A stretch of 64,000 nt of DNA from Schizonepeta tenuifolia (Eukaryota; Streptophyta; Magnoliopsida; Lamiales; Lamiaceae), in contig CM055957.1 of the NCBI GenBank assembly GCA_029490685.1, positions 69,269,294 to 69,333,293 of the forward strand, written 5' to 3'. The notes under the pieces were generated by a model. That model was given only the letters and a program-made list of their open reading frames with translations, was not told the DNA's origin and did not search any database. Within the stretch, counting starts at the first letter, position 1. The number at the start of each line of letters is the position of its first letter. The translations under genes were made by a program, and so were the position numbers. Below are positions 11,242 to 22,363 of the stretch, piece after piece.

Positions 11242-11826
11242 TACTACTTTAATTTATCAAAAAAAAAAAAATACGTACTACTTTAAACAAACCAAGCTAT
11301 TCTTAAAATTCAATTCCCGATCCATTAAGAAATAAGATTAATCTAGTCTTGTAATCATGTAATCTATATCGCAGGACACAAATAATTTCTAAAATATACA
11401 GTTTCACGATTAGCTAGGTTTAATCGTGTAATCTATTACAATCATGTATCTATAATTGTGCATAGATTCAAAATGAATATAGTTTGACTTGACAGTTTTC
11501 ATTCGATGTGTCATAACTTTTTGATGAGTTAATTATATTTCTTAGTACATTTATTTATTGGAACCTATGCTTTCACTTTCAAATGATGCATGACATGTCT
11601 GATATCTCATAATTCATAACCAATAAAAACGTTTTAGTTTATTTATTAAAGTTAACAGTTATTCACGAACCTCCTAGATATACATGTTTGATGTTATGCG
11701 AATTAGAGTAACCGTGTGATTTTGTATTCGGACCCTTGGCAGTTGACATGCCAATATACATATTTTAGTAAGAATTGCTAGTTTTTATTTTCTACAACTC
11801 TTTTAAGTTTTAACCCTGGAAAACTA
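11242..11826. other. AT-rich intergenic DNA
   Basis: About 580 bases of AT-rich sequence with no recognised gene, RNA or element. Confidence 0.5.
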
Positions 11827-12433
11827 TATTAGAGGATTGTGGGGTTCTTAATAAATTCGGCATGCATGTTTCATCATAAAATTTTGTATGGACAGAAATA
11901 AGCGAAAGTAAACAAATTTATAGGTCACGACAACATTAACTAATTATATTTCTACACGGTACTGCAATAACTGAGATTCATCAACATGGAAAATGATGCA
12001 ACAAAGAAACTTAGACCATCTGGAAATTAATGATATTAGAGGATTGTGGGGTTCTTAATAAATTCAGCATGCATGTTTCATCATAAAACTTTGTATGGAG
12101 AGAAATAAGCGAACGTAGACAAATTTATAGGTCACGACAGCATTAACTAATTATATTTCTACACGGTACTGCAATAACTGAGATTCATCAACATGGAAAA
12201 TGATGCAACAAAGAAACTTAGACCATCTGGAAATTAATGATATTAGAGGATTGTGGGGTTCTTAATAAATTCAGCATGCATGTTTCATCATAAAACTTTG
12301 TATGGAGAGAAATAAGCGAACGTAGACAAATTTATAGGTCACGACAGCATTAACTAATTATGTTTCTACACGGTACCGCAATAACTGAGATCCATCAATA
12401 TGGAAAATGATGCAACAAAAAAACTTAGACCAT
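11827..12433. repeat. 207-bp tandem triplication
   Basis: Three head-to-tail copies start at 11827, 12034 and 12241 with TATTAGAGGATTGTGGGG. Copies 2 and 3 are nearly identical; copy 1 differs at a few sites. The third copy is interrupted at its TTAGACCAT by the PIF-like element that begins at 12428. No coding content. Confidence 0.93.
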
Positions 12434-14305
12434 GGGCAATGTTAAGCTTCAATATGGAGCTCGCTGCCTTTTTGTGGGCTTCCAGTGCGCTCACAAATTC
12501 TGTTGCAAGGCGAGCAACTTCCAATGTGGAGCTCGCTCCTTTTTTTAAATACAATTTTTATTTATATTTCATTAATTATAAAAATAAAAATTTCAAAAAT
12601 AATAAATTAAAATTTTATTTCATTAAAATAAAAACATTACATTCAAATAAATAAGAAAAAAAAACCTACAAGTCATTCCAACCATATTTTTTCATGAGTT
12701 CAACAATATAGGCCTCGTGGAATCTCCTCTCAAGGGGTCCCAAGTTGGCGGTATATCTCGTGAAGATATGGTAGTCTTGTGTCATCGAAAATTCTGACAT
12801 CGCTGCCCTAATTGCCTCGGCGGCCTGGGCAAGTTCCGCCGTCACCGTCACCATCGCTGCCGCCGAACCGGAACCTGAGCTCGATCCCGCCGCCTTTGAC
12901 ACGTCTCTACCCATCGGCTGCTCAAGCCGACTAGAGTACTCCAAGCCAAATTCACTACCCGAAAGTGGAGTGCTCGACCGCGGTCCCGCTCGGATTACTC
13001 CCCGCCGCCGAATCGTACGCTGAAGTGGAGTATCTCCCATCTTCGTTCTCTTTGGTGGTGATTGGATTTGGTATTTGACGGAGTAGACCGCGGTGAAATT
13101 TGGCGTCTCTCTTTCTACCCGCCACATCTCCAATGCTTGAAGGGCCCGCCTCTCGAACTTTGCCACTCGAGAGCCCGAGCTAAAATATCCTCTCCGCTCT
13201 CGCCGCTTCGGCCATGGATCTCGCACTCCTTGTATAGTTGTTGGAAATCCATCAATTGGTGTTTCACTCGATCCCAATGGTTCCGGAGCTTTTGCGCATT
13301 CCTTTTCGGCGTTCCTTGGGGTCGGAACTCGCAGTATCGAAGCAAAATGCGCCGCTAATACGCATCTTTCTTTTGACCATTGCCGACGACGGGGTCTTGG
13401 CTAATGTCGACCCAACACCGAGCCAAGATTTCTGTCTCGACCTCGGTGTATCCTTGCAGCCCGTCCTCGTCGTCGGAAGACGGCACCACCAACTCCACCG
13501 CGCTTGCGCCACCTTACCGTCTCCACGACGCCCACTACGGCTACCATGACCGCCACCACAGCGACCACTACCAGAGGTGGCCGCCTTCCTTCCTCTTTGC
13601 CGGCGACGTGACTTGAACTTCGTCTTCGTCCTCGTCCAAATTGATCGTCGAGATGAAATCATCGGGAGACGGTGCGGGGTGTGTATGATAGCCGGAGTCG
13701 GAGCCTTGTGAGGGATGACCGGAGGTCGCGACATTGGAGGCTCTGAAGCCTTGAAGCAGTGCAAAGGCCCCGGCCGGAAAGTGATGAACGTGGGCTCCTT
13801 GTGTGTAAAATTGAGGAACGAAGGCTTGAGGCGACGAGAATAAATCTCGTTGATGCACCGGAGAATAGATTTTTTGTCGAGGGGATAGATGAGGGTTATG
13901 GCTATTTGCATCGATTTCTTTGGAATATGACCAAGTGGAGTTGAAATTGGCGTTGGGGTCCATTTTTTTTTTTTGGACAAGATGACTGCCGGTGAGAGAG
14001 ATGAGAGTTGAGAGAGATTAGAGTGTAGAGAGTCTGAGAGTGTGGAGGGAAGAAATATATATACATACATACATATACACACACACATATATATATAAGA
14101 GTAGTTTTGAATTAAAAAAAAAATTGAATGGTGACCGTTGACAATCGCAACGGCTATGCGCGCGACCAACCAGCGGTTACCACATGACAGCCAGCATGCG
14201 AGAGCTTGAGGTCACGAGCGTCGCGCTCGGCAATGACTTGCGAGCTTGAATTGAGAGCTAGCTAGGGCAGCGAGCGCGCTCGCACGCGCCCCACTGCCCG
14301 CAACC
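12428..14305 (-). mobile_element. PIF/Harbinger-like element 1 (ORF1 only, no transposase)
   Basis: TTA at 12425-12427 and 14306-14308 is the expected 3-bp PIF/Harbinger target duplication. The ends are GACCATGGGCAATG and, inverted from the right, GGTTGCGGGCAGTG; their mismatches are all transitions. The element carries a broken Myb-like ORF1 on the minus strand and no DDE transposase. The right subterminal region (14200-14300) is rich in GCGAGC/GCTCGC words. The exact left boundary is uncertain because GACCAT is also present in the undisturbed 207-bp repeats. Confidence 0.7.
12666..13963 (-). pseudogene. PIF/Harbinger ORF1 (Myb/trihelix and NAM-associated-like protein), broken
   Basis: Starts MDPNANFNSTWSYSK at 13963, a typical ORF1 N-terminus. 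That frame stops near 13568 (after KRKEGGHLW). A second frame then carries the Myb/trihelix region, including EILARCWVDISQDPVVG, NAQKLRNHWDRVKHQL and DFQQLYKECEIHG, with an in-frame TAG where a Trp is expected (about 13365). A third frame (12666-13277) carries the end: GRDVSKAAGSSSG, a Ser/Gly linker and a helical C-terminus ending MKKYGWNDL. In PIF/Harbinger elements ORF1 binds DNA and works with the transposase. At least two frameshifts and one stop make this a pseudogene. Confidence 0.8.
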
Positions 14306-14336
14306 TTAGATCATAGGTTCCGTACACTATGATATT
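14306..14336. repeat. Left copy of a 31-bp direct repeat flanking PIF-like element 2
   Basis: TTAGATCATAGGTTCCGTAC followed by ACTATGATATT recurs with one mismatch at 16123-16153. Each copy is itself an imperfect hairpin (ATCATAG...CTATGAT). Confidence 0.8.
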
Positions 14337-14347
14337 TGTGGGCATTA

Positions 14348-16122
14348 GACTATCTGCACCGTGTGTCTCGAGCGGTGTCTCGAGACAGCGCTGGAGACGA
14401 GACACGCCGGTGCAGAAGCCATCGTCTCGAGACTGTCCCGAGCCGACGAGACAAACTCGAGACTGTCCCGAGCCGACGAGACAACCTCGAGACAGCGCGT
14501 GTATTACACGCGCGCAACTTTTTTTTTTTTAATCGGCGCGTGCATTGCACGCGCCAGACATAAAAAAAAAAGAAAAAATCAGGCAACGACTAGTTTATTC
14601 AAACGGGTGTAAAACGGCTATAATCTGCCGATTTTTTATTTTTTTTTAATTCTCATATTTTTTTCCTATAAATACTACATTTTATTACACCACTCTTCAC
14701 ACCTAAAATTTTTAATTCTCCTCTTACAATTCAATTTTTTTTTCGAATCATTTTCGCTACATCTCGGAAATGGATCCGAACAATCCTTTCTCGTCGTCGT
14801 GGTGTCCCCCTGAAATGGCGGACGACGGGCAATACGGCTCCTACACCGGCGCGGGGCTCGATTCCATCAACCTCAACTCTTCCGTCGGCGAGTCCTTCCA
14901 CACCGTGATGGGCGACCAGGATAGTCCCTCATCGGAGCCGGCACCGGCCAAAGGCAAGGGGAAGCAACGCGGCAAATCCAAGGGAAAGGCCCTCCCAGTT
15001 GTCCCTCCACCTTCTCGTCCGGACGCCGAGACCAAACCAAAGAGGCGCGCTTACTCGGTGGAACAAGGCACCGCCGTTGCCCAAATCTGGAAAGAGGAGA
15101 CGTGCAATTCCATCATCGGACGAGATCAGAGCGGCGACAAGTACTGGGGTCGTGTGGCGGAGAGGTACAACGCCATGTTCAACGACGACCTCAACACAAA
15201 GACGGTAAAGAGCTTTTTCGGCCAAATCTCCCACTGGGTGAAGGAGTGGATGATAGCTTACGAGAAGGCGGACAGGAAAAGACAGAGCGGCGCCTCCGAC
15301 GACATGGTCAAGGACCAAGCCCAGGAGTTATACCACGTCCATGAAGGGACCTACTTCAAGCATTTTGGTGCTTGGGAAATTTTGGCGGACTACCCCAAAT
15401 TCCTCCACCAAGAATTTCCCGACGTTCCGTCCATGAAGCGGACGAAGAATACGGCAGAAGGTGCCTACACCTCACCTGGAACGCCGCACGGATCGAGCGA
15501 GCCAACAGAAGAAGAGGAAAGCTCGGCTCCCCCCGCCCACAGGGACGAGACGTGGCAAAGGCGGCGGCGAGGGCGGCCAGAGGAAAGGGAAAAAAGAAGC
15601 TCAGCGAGGAGGAGGAGTTCGGGTCGATGGTCTCCTCAACAAATGATCGGCTAAACAACCTCGCCGCGGCGAAGAACAACCTCGCCGAGGCAATGAGGGA
15701 GAGTGCTCGGGCGAAACAAGACCTCGCCGATTTGAAGATCATCAACACGGACACGTCAAACTACACGACGGAGCAGATGCAGTTCCATATGAAGTTGCTC
15801 AACGACGTCAAGCGCCGCCGCGGATGGGCTTTAGTTATTTTTTTTTCCAACGGCTATGTTTTTTAAATATTGTAGTATTGTTTTTTTTTTATCATTTCTA
15901 GTAGTGTAATATTTAATTTCTAGTAATGTATTTTTCTTAATTTGTAGTAATGTATTTTAATTTAAATTATTGAAATTTTCAAATTTTCAATTTATCTTAT
16001 TAAAATTAATGTAATATAGAAATTCAGAAATTTCTTAGAGACAGCCCCACTGCAGCTCACTGTTTCTATCTCCAAAAAATTCTTAGAGACACCCCTTAGA
16101 GACACTACCACTGCAGGTAGTC
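14348..16122 (+). mobile_element. PIF/Harbinger-like element 2 (ORF1 only, no transposase)
   Basis: Target duplication TTA at 14345-14347 and 16123-16125. Left end GACTATCTGCACCGTG; inverted right end GACTACCTGCAGTGG. 1,775 bp. The left subterminal region has repeated CTCGAGAC words and a tandem 27-bp repeat (about 14436-14490); the right has repeated TTAGAGACA words. A TATAAATA box at 14667-14674 precedes the ORF1-like gene by about 100 bases. No DDE transposase is present. Confidence 0.85.
14770..15866 (+). pseudogene. PIF/Harbinger ORF1 (Myb-like/NAM-associated C-terminal), one frameshift
   Basis: Starts MDPNNPFSSSWCPPEM at 14770. A basic linker (KGKGKQRGKSKGKA, about residues 57-70) leads to a Myb/SANT-like trihelix: YSVEQGTAVAQIWKEETC, IIGRDQSGDKYWGRVAERY and FFGQISHWVKEWMIAYEK. 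The NAM-associated-like part follows (AWEILADYPKFLHQEFP). Around the C6 run at about 15528-15533 the frame changes. The C-terminal helices, including KKLSEEEEFGSMVSST and LAEAMRESARAKQDL, continue in the next frame to the TAA ending at 15866. One indel in a homopolymer therefore separates it from an intact protein of about 360 residues. It resembles the gene in element 1 but is better preserved. Confidence 0.85.
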
Positions 16123-16153
16123 TTAGATCATATGTTCCGTACACTATGATATT
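16123..16153. repeat. Right copy of the 31-bp direct repeat flanking PIF-like element 2
   Basis: Matches 14306-14336 except G/T at the eleventh base. It starts with the TTA that serves as the right target duplication of element 2. Confidence 0.8.
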
Positions 16154-16702
16154 AATTACTATTATCATCTTTTATGTATAAATTCACAAATTCATACATC
16201 TCACTAGCCATTGTATTACAAATTTTATGAATTAAGAATAATATTGAAAAACTTAAATTTCTATGCATAAAATTGTTGTAACCCATTTTTTTTGCACCGA
16301 TGTTATATAAATTTATTAACAATTTCACTACATGAAATAATCTATTCAATTGGCATATGTCCGATCTTAAAATACACAAAATGGACCTTAGACCTCGTAG
16401 TATGTGTTGCAATTCAGTCTTTCATTATTATTCTGTAACAAAATACTAGTACAAATTAAGAGGTGGAAAAAAGAAAAAGAAAAAATAACAGTAGCATCAT
16501 ATCGGACAGTAATGTGATGAATTTCTCGGTCGGGCAGGCATGGATGGGATGGAGCTAGTGGCATACCCGAAAAAAAAAAGGAAAAAAAAAAAAGACAACC
16601 GGGGCTAATCTTCTACTTTTCCAACTTTGAAAATCTCTTGAAATATTCGCTTTGAGGAGGCTTTTGCATTTGCACATTAATTCACACACAAATTGATAAT
16701 TT
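16154..16702. other. AT-rich spacer
   Basis: About 550 bases with no recognised gene or element. Confidence 0.5.
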
Positions 16703-16930
16703 TGTTGGAAATATCTAAATTGAGTGACACTCGAGTAAGTGGGTTGTTTGGTGGTCAAATAATTAGTTCGTTGATGACCAAGATTCTAGTTGTTTGATGA
16801 TTAAGTAGTGAACCCTAAATATGCTCCATGTACTATTATAAATAGAGGCTTTAATCCTCATATGGAATACACACAATTCTCACACTTTATTCTCTCGTCT
16901 TTCTCTTATCTCTCTTTCTAGTTTATAACA
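16703..16930 (+). mobile_element. Small solo Copia-type LTR with 5-bp TSD
   Basis: Starts TGTTGGAAATATC and ends TTTATAACA, the TG...CA form of plant LTRs. The target duplication AATTT is present at 16698-16702 and 16931-16935. A TATA box (TATAAATAGAGG, about 16836-16847) sits where an LTR promoter should, followed by a CT-rich tract. 228 bp; no internal domain. A solo LTR formed by LTR-LTR recombination, or a TRIM-type LTR, is the best reading. Confidence 0.88.
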
Positions 16931-16951
16931 AATTTGACGAATATGTCTATA

Positions 16952-18275
16952 TCTATATTTATATACTTATATAAAAAGAGCCTTGTTTTACAAAATTTGA
17001 AACGCTCAAAATATCCTTACTGTTTATCAAAATTAAGGGCAATAGCGTAATATAATATCCAATGTTAATATAATAATATATTATTAGTTACAAGAAATAC
17101 AAATTTACCTAATTGATAATTAATTATTTACCTTATATCATGATTTGAAAGAAATTCATATTTATCTTATTGACATTACTTGATATATCATGCGTCCATA
17201 TAATTTTTTTTAAATCATATTCGTGTTTTATTTATAAAAAAATGAGTTTTGGTATTTTTAATTATTTATAGGAAATTGAGTTTTGTAATAAAGAATGGTC
17301 TTTTATTTGTCTAAAGTTAAAGGGGAAAGAACACACTTAATATTTCATTATCATTCTTTTAGGTTTTTATAACAAAATTTCTTTCGTTTCAATTTTCATA
17401 TTTTAGTTTTGCGTCATTTTTTTCTTAACTCTTGCAACTCAAAGCCGTTTTCAATCTTCCAAGAGATTTCACGTATTTTTGAAGTTCAACCAATCCGTGT
17501 TTAACTTATTTAATTTTATTCAGGTAATTTTATCTTTTTCAGTCTCACTTTTATAAGAACTTAGCGCTAATTTTTTCTGTACATTCATGAATCATGATTC
17601 ATCAAAAGGTATATTGCATATTTCAAAATGTATCCTGCATATTCATGATGAACCATATTAAGGTAATTTCTCTGTACATACTTATCTACTTATTTATTCT
17701 TTTATTAAGAAATGTAATCATCCATTACTATTACTCTTTAATATGAGTTAGGGTTATATGATTCTTTATTCTTTTTATTCTAGACAAAAGCATAAAGAAA
17801 TCACCTTCCTAATGCAAAGAGAGCAGTGATGTCTGTTGATGAAGGAGTTTTTTTTTTTTTTTTCTCTTTTACAATATTACACTCGACAAAAATGCCACGA
17901 AATTTTTTTTCAGGAGACTTCACTTATTTTATATAATGCAAATTTATGAATACTTTTATAATGACAATGAAAGAATAATTGAATTAAATAGTTATTATAT
18001 TTGCCATATATAAGAAAAAAATGAGAGTGTTCTTTACAAATTAAATATTTTTTTATTTTTTTATTTTTTCCACTAATGATAGAATATTAATTTTTGAGAA
18101 ATTGCAAAAAATAAATAAATAAAAAATTTTATAAATTATAAATATTAATTTATAATAAATTAAATATAAATTAATCCATTATTATTTATTTAGTAGGATC
18201 ATTTTTTTAATGTGCACTCGTACTAGTAAGATAAAAAAGCTATATATATATTCCTGCGTACTAACTACGCCCTAG
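16952..18275 (+). mobile_element. Possible non-autonomous Helitron
   Basis: The left end follows an A and reads TCTATATTTATATACTTATA then TAAAAAGAGCC, the phrasing of many plant Helitron 5' ends. The right end is a small hairpin GCGTA-CTAAC-TACGC followed by CCTAG, fitting the hairpin plus CTRR rule. The base after CTAG is A rather than the expected T, and the hairpin is short. The interior is AT-rich with no RepHel gene. Confidence 0.3.
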
Positions 18276-19224
18276 ATGGAGCTATGATTTTAAAAGTAAT
18301 ATGACAAAGACAAATTATTTTATGTATTAGGACAATAATTTGGAGGAACGAAATTATAATTTTACGGCATGGAGTAGGAGTATATAATAATGGGAAGAAA
18401 AAAAAATAACAAACTTAATCTAAATATAATTTTAAACATAAATAAAGACGGTGGTGGGGTCGGCTGGGCCTTGATCCGTCCCTGTGGGCCGTGTGTATTA
18501 TATATAGTCCACCACAGCTCAATCTTTCACTTTCCAATAACGTAAACGCCGATCAGTCTGGATCAATTTATTCTCTTGGCCCACTCCTACTCCTACTACT
18601 CCTACTCCACGCCACGATAACATTCTTTTGTAGTATATGCAAATTATCAAAATATAAATCCATACAGAAATTACTGTATTTGTATATGTACGGAAATGGA
18701 TTAGTATCACAGCTAGTTTACTTGTGAAAACTAAAAATTATATTTTCTTTATATAATCATAAAATTATCATTACTGACAATAAAAAGTGCCAATATTACG
18801 AGTATCATTTTAAGCATGTTGCGTCATTTAATTTACTTGCTAGTTGCGACACGGTGTATTTTTTATTTGAATAAAATATTGTTGCGGCGTAGACACCTGA
18901 GGCATCATACCATCGGGATCAATTAATCTAAAATATTCCTTCCACACCATATATTGTGGGTTTGGCGTGATGATGTTTACTTTGAATAACATTATTTACA
19001 TCCTCATAGTAAAAATATTTTAAGTCAACACAATTTAATAAAGTCTCAATCCCTAAATATATCCACTTTCACAATTAAGAAATTAGTTATATCCGCCTCT
19101 TACAAAACAAATTAGTTATGTTCATATTTGATATGACGAGACCAATTTACCCTTAATGTTGTATTTTTTATATTATATCTCTTACACAATCAGTGAGATT
19201 TGACTACTTCTCACTTTCACAGTC
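18276..19224. other. AT-rich intergenic DNA
   Basis: No convincing gene. A TATATATAG box near 18500 is followed by a pyrimidine-rich leader-like stretch, and the 78-codon open stretch there is low-complexity. It may be a relic promoter. Confidence 0.4.
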
Positions 19225-19770
19225 ATCAACCGAAAATGATTAAATATTATTATGAACAAATAATTACTAGTTTACTCAATTTGTAATTAAATTAATTATA
19301 TAAAAATATTGAATACGTATTAACAAATTAACTAATTAAAATGAAAACCCAAAAATATGTAAACTATATAATATTAAATATAATTATATCAATTGGCAAA
19401 TTAACATAAATCCCACTCGGTTAAGTATGTATATTGAAAGATCTCACTCGAGTTTTTTTAAGATCCCACTTGAGCGGGATCTTTGAATTTTCGAGCGGGA
19501 TCTTTCGTTTTTGAAAGTTAAATATTATTAAGAATAAATTCTTAATTACTTACTCAATTTTGAATTAAATTAATTATATAATAATATTGTATACGTATTA
19601 ACTATTAAGTGATTAAAATTAAAATAAAAAAATATGTAAACTATATCGAAATAACAAAAATTTCTGAATTGTAAATAAAACATTAATCCCGCTCGCCAAG
19701 TATAACAAAATGAAGATCCCACTCGAGTGGGATCTTCATTTTTGTTAAGTTTGTACGAGCGTGATATTTA
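19225..19770. repeat. Two-copy tandem repeat (about 280 bp) with the GATCCCACTCGAG motif
   Basis: Copies at about 19240-19510 and 19520-19760 share ATTACT...TTACTCAATTT, AATTAAATTAATTATATA, GTATTAAC and AAATATGTAAACTATAT. Each ends in a GATCYCACTCGAG block; the second has the full palindrome GATCCCACTCGAGTGGGATC. Confidence 0.7.
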
Positions 19771-19907
19771 ATTATTTTGCAGTTAATAACATTATTTATT
19801 TGTTTATATAGTTTACATATTTTTTGGATTTCATTTGTATTTTAATTCGTAGATTTTAATAATTTTTATACAGTATGTGATAATAATTGTACTATACAAT
19901 TGAGTGT

Positions 19908-19982
19908 GATAGTAATCGACAGTGGTGGATGTGAAAATTCATCTTGATAGTACTCGACGGTGGTGGATGTGAAAATTCATCT
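19908..19982. repeat. 38-bp tandem duplication
   Basis: Two adjacent copies of a unit containing GGTGGATGTGAAAATTCATC, differing at a few bases. Confidence 0.8.
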
Positions 19983-20240
19983 GTAAATATTCACATGAAT
20001 GGTTGAAATTTCACATTTGATGTAACAATTTTACTTTCACGTGAATTTGTACAATTTCACTCACCCAATTGATTGAATGAATAAATTCTATATAAGTGGT
20101 AGCAGAGATAAATGGGCAAACACCACAACCATCAAAATATTCTGTAAAATATTAGAACCTCATAAAAATATAGCTCGTAAAAATAGAATTTCGTCATTAG
20201 TCGAAAAATTTATCACATTTGGTCAATAAATCCAAAAAAG

Positions 20241-20417
20241 GTGAGTTTCAATTGTATTTAAGATTGCTTCCTTAGTAGATCCCACTCGTGAGTAGTAAGA
20301 TCCCGCTCGTAAAGGCAGATCCCACTCGAGGCGGGATCTACAAATTATGCGAGCGGGATCTTTTATATTACATTTTTAATTGTCTTGATTTTCATACTTA
20401 TAGTGTTTATATTTCAG
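20241..20417 (+). other. 5' UTR intron of the MULE transposase gene, carrying the private palindrome
   Basis: GTGAGT at 20241 and TTTCAG at 20412-20417, just before the ATG at 20421, define a 177-bp intron. Inside it (20278-20360) are four GATCCCRCTCG words, one perfectly self-complementary across CTCGAG. A matching intron is seen in the second MULE at 42331-43128. Confidence 0.6.
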
Positions 20418-20420
20418 AAT

Positions 20421-22349
20421 ATGGAAGAATGGAAAGCTTTCAACATCAAATATGGTGGAGAATGGCACGATTGTGAGTATGTGGGTGGTTCAGAATCGAT
20501 CACTCATGTTCTTGTTGCCACCCCAGCTCTTATCAATTTGAAATACAACATCGATGTCTTGATGCGTCGAAATTCGATGAGCACTCGGTACGAAATGTAT
20601 TATTTATCGCGTGGTCGAAGTGGACGCACTATGAAAATTCTCTTGAGCACATATCAACAATTTGCTCAATTGTGCATGGAGTCCCGTCCAACCGTGTATC
20701 TCATCCATAGCCACATAGATGTGTATGTTCCATATTTCGAAGAACTTGGGGCGTCATCCTTTCAATACGACCAAGGGCAGCCGTCATTATTTCAATACGA
20801 TCAAGGGCAGCCGTCATCATTTGAATACGACCAAGGGCACACGTATTCTGATGAAATGGAGCGTATCCAACAACAAATAAATTCCCAGGATTTTTTTTCC
20901 AACTTATATCCTAGTGGGTATAATTACGAAGCGACGCCCACATATCACGTACCTGTTGTTCCAGATTGTCATGTTCCAGACAACGAAGATGATGAACCAC
21001 AATGCACTGTCGAGTTGGATTCAGACGATGAAGATGTTGACAGTGCTGATCTTGAAACTGATAGTGAAGCATCTGAAGACTGGACTGAGGAAGGTTTACG
21101 CGATTTTACTATGGTGGAGCACAGTGCATGGATTCGTCCCTGTGCAACGACGGAGGCGTGCAATCTAACCAACTGGTTAGTTCTGGTGATTCCGCCTGAT
21201 GCTACGATTTCTCTCGTAGCACGTGATCCTGACCCAACAGATGATGATGAGTTACGTGTTGGTGCTATTTTCAACAGCAAAAATGAGATAAATATTGCAG
21301 TCGAAACGTGGCACATGGAGAGAGGACTTGAATTCAAAACTCCGAAATTGGATCATATTCGAATGAAGTTTGTGTGCAAGCATCCGAATTGCCTATTTGA
21401 GTTGCGTGCATCATCACGTGGAACGAATACTTGGATAATACACAAGTTCATTCCTGAGCATTCTTGCCTCCATCAGCTACGACGTGCCGCTCCTAGGAAA
21501 ATCAAGATGAATGTTGTTGCAGCTCACGTGGAGCGAAAAATCATAACCAACTGCAAAATCATGGAGCCAAAGGCCATTATGGAGGAGATGTTACGCGAAT
21601 TCGGTATCACCATCCGTTATGATTTGGCGTTGCGAGCACGACATGCAACAATACAAAGTATATACGGAGGGTATGTTGAATCCTTCCAATTGTTGCCTGG
21701 CTATCTTCACATGCTTAAAGAATCAAATCCCGGCACGATTACTGATCTTGAGGTTGGAAATGATGGGAGATTTGAGCATTTGTTCGTGGCTCTCGGCGCC
21801 TGCAGACTCGCGTATCCATTCAATATGAGACCTGTGATCGTTTTAGATGGCACTCATCTCAAGTGCAAGAATAGAGGCATTTTATTTGTCGCTATGACGA
21901 AGGATGCCAACGAGCATGTTTTTCCACTGGCGATAGGTGTTGGCCCAATAGAGAATGATATATCTTGGAGATGGTTTCTAACCCGTTTGAAAATGGCATA
22001 TGGCGAGTTTAGAGATACATTGATTGTCTCTGACGCACATGTCTCTATAGTGAACGCTGTCAATGAGGTGTTTCCTAATGCAGTTCACGGTCTTTGCAAC
22101 TATGGAATGGCGAGGCGGATCAAGATGACCACTAGCAAACATGGAATGGCGAGGCGGATCAAGATGCGTACTACCAAACTGCCCTTGCGGCCGATACGCC
22201 GTACCAAATTCGGGCATAGAAATTGGGCCGGAGTGAATAGCTCACTAGTGGAGGGGATGGAACTGGGAGCAGTAGTAAAGGGCACAATGGTGGGATGTTG
22301 TGGTGGTGTTTCAATGACGGGCTCCTGCCGAGGCCGAGTTGTGGGTTGA
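20421..22349 (+). pseudogene. MULE transposase (MuDR family), C-terminally truncated
   Basis: Starts MEEWKAFNIKYGGEW at 20421 after a UTR intron. Residues about 1-110 are a PB1-like N-terminal region. About 113-142 are three YDQGQPS-type repeats, followed by an acidic stretch. A MuDR DNA-binding zinc-finger region (CKHPNCLFELRASSRG, EHSC) lies at about residues 315-355. In the DDE domain VIVLDGTHLK holds the first Asp (residue 476) and LIVSDAH the second, near residue 537. The third acidic residue and the SWIM finger are absent. After the HGLCNYG motif, where the usual His is Gly, a 41-bp direct duplication (MARRIKM twice) leads into unrelated Arg/Gly-rich sequence that is open to 22349. It is therefore predicted to be inactive. 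Confidence 0.85.
20758..20847 (+). repeat. Three 30-bp coding repeats in the MULE transposase
   Basis: Encode FQYDQGQPSL, FQYDQGQPSS and FEYDQGHTYS in tandem; a small in-frame expansion in the linker between the N-terminal and DNA-binding parts. Confidence 0.85.
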
Positions 22350-22363
22350 TATGCAGGAGAATG

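Noticed and set aside
13062..13616. Plus-strand frames opposite the PIF ORF1 gene
   Set aside because: Shadows of the GC-rich minus-strand pseudogene.
18491..18727. 78-codon frame after a TATA-like box
   Set aside because: Leu-run, low-complexity peptide with no homologue that I recognise.
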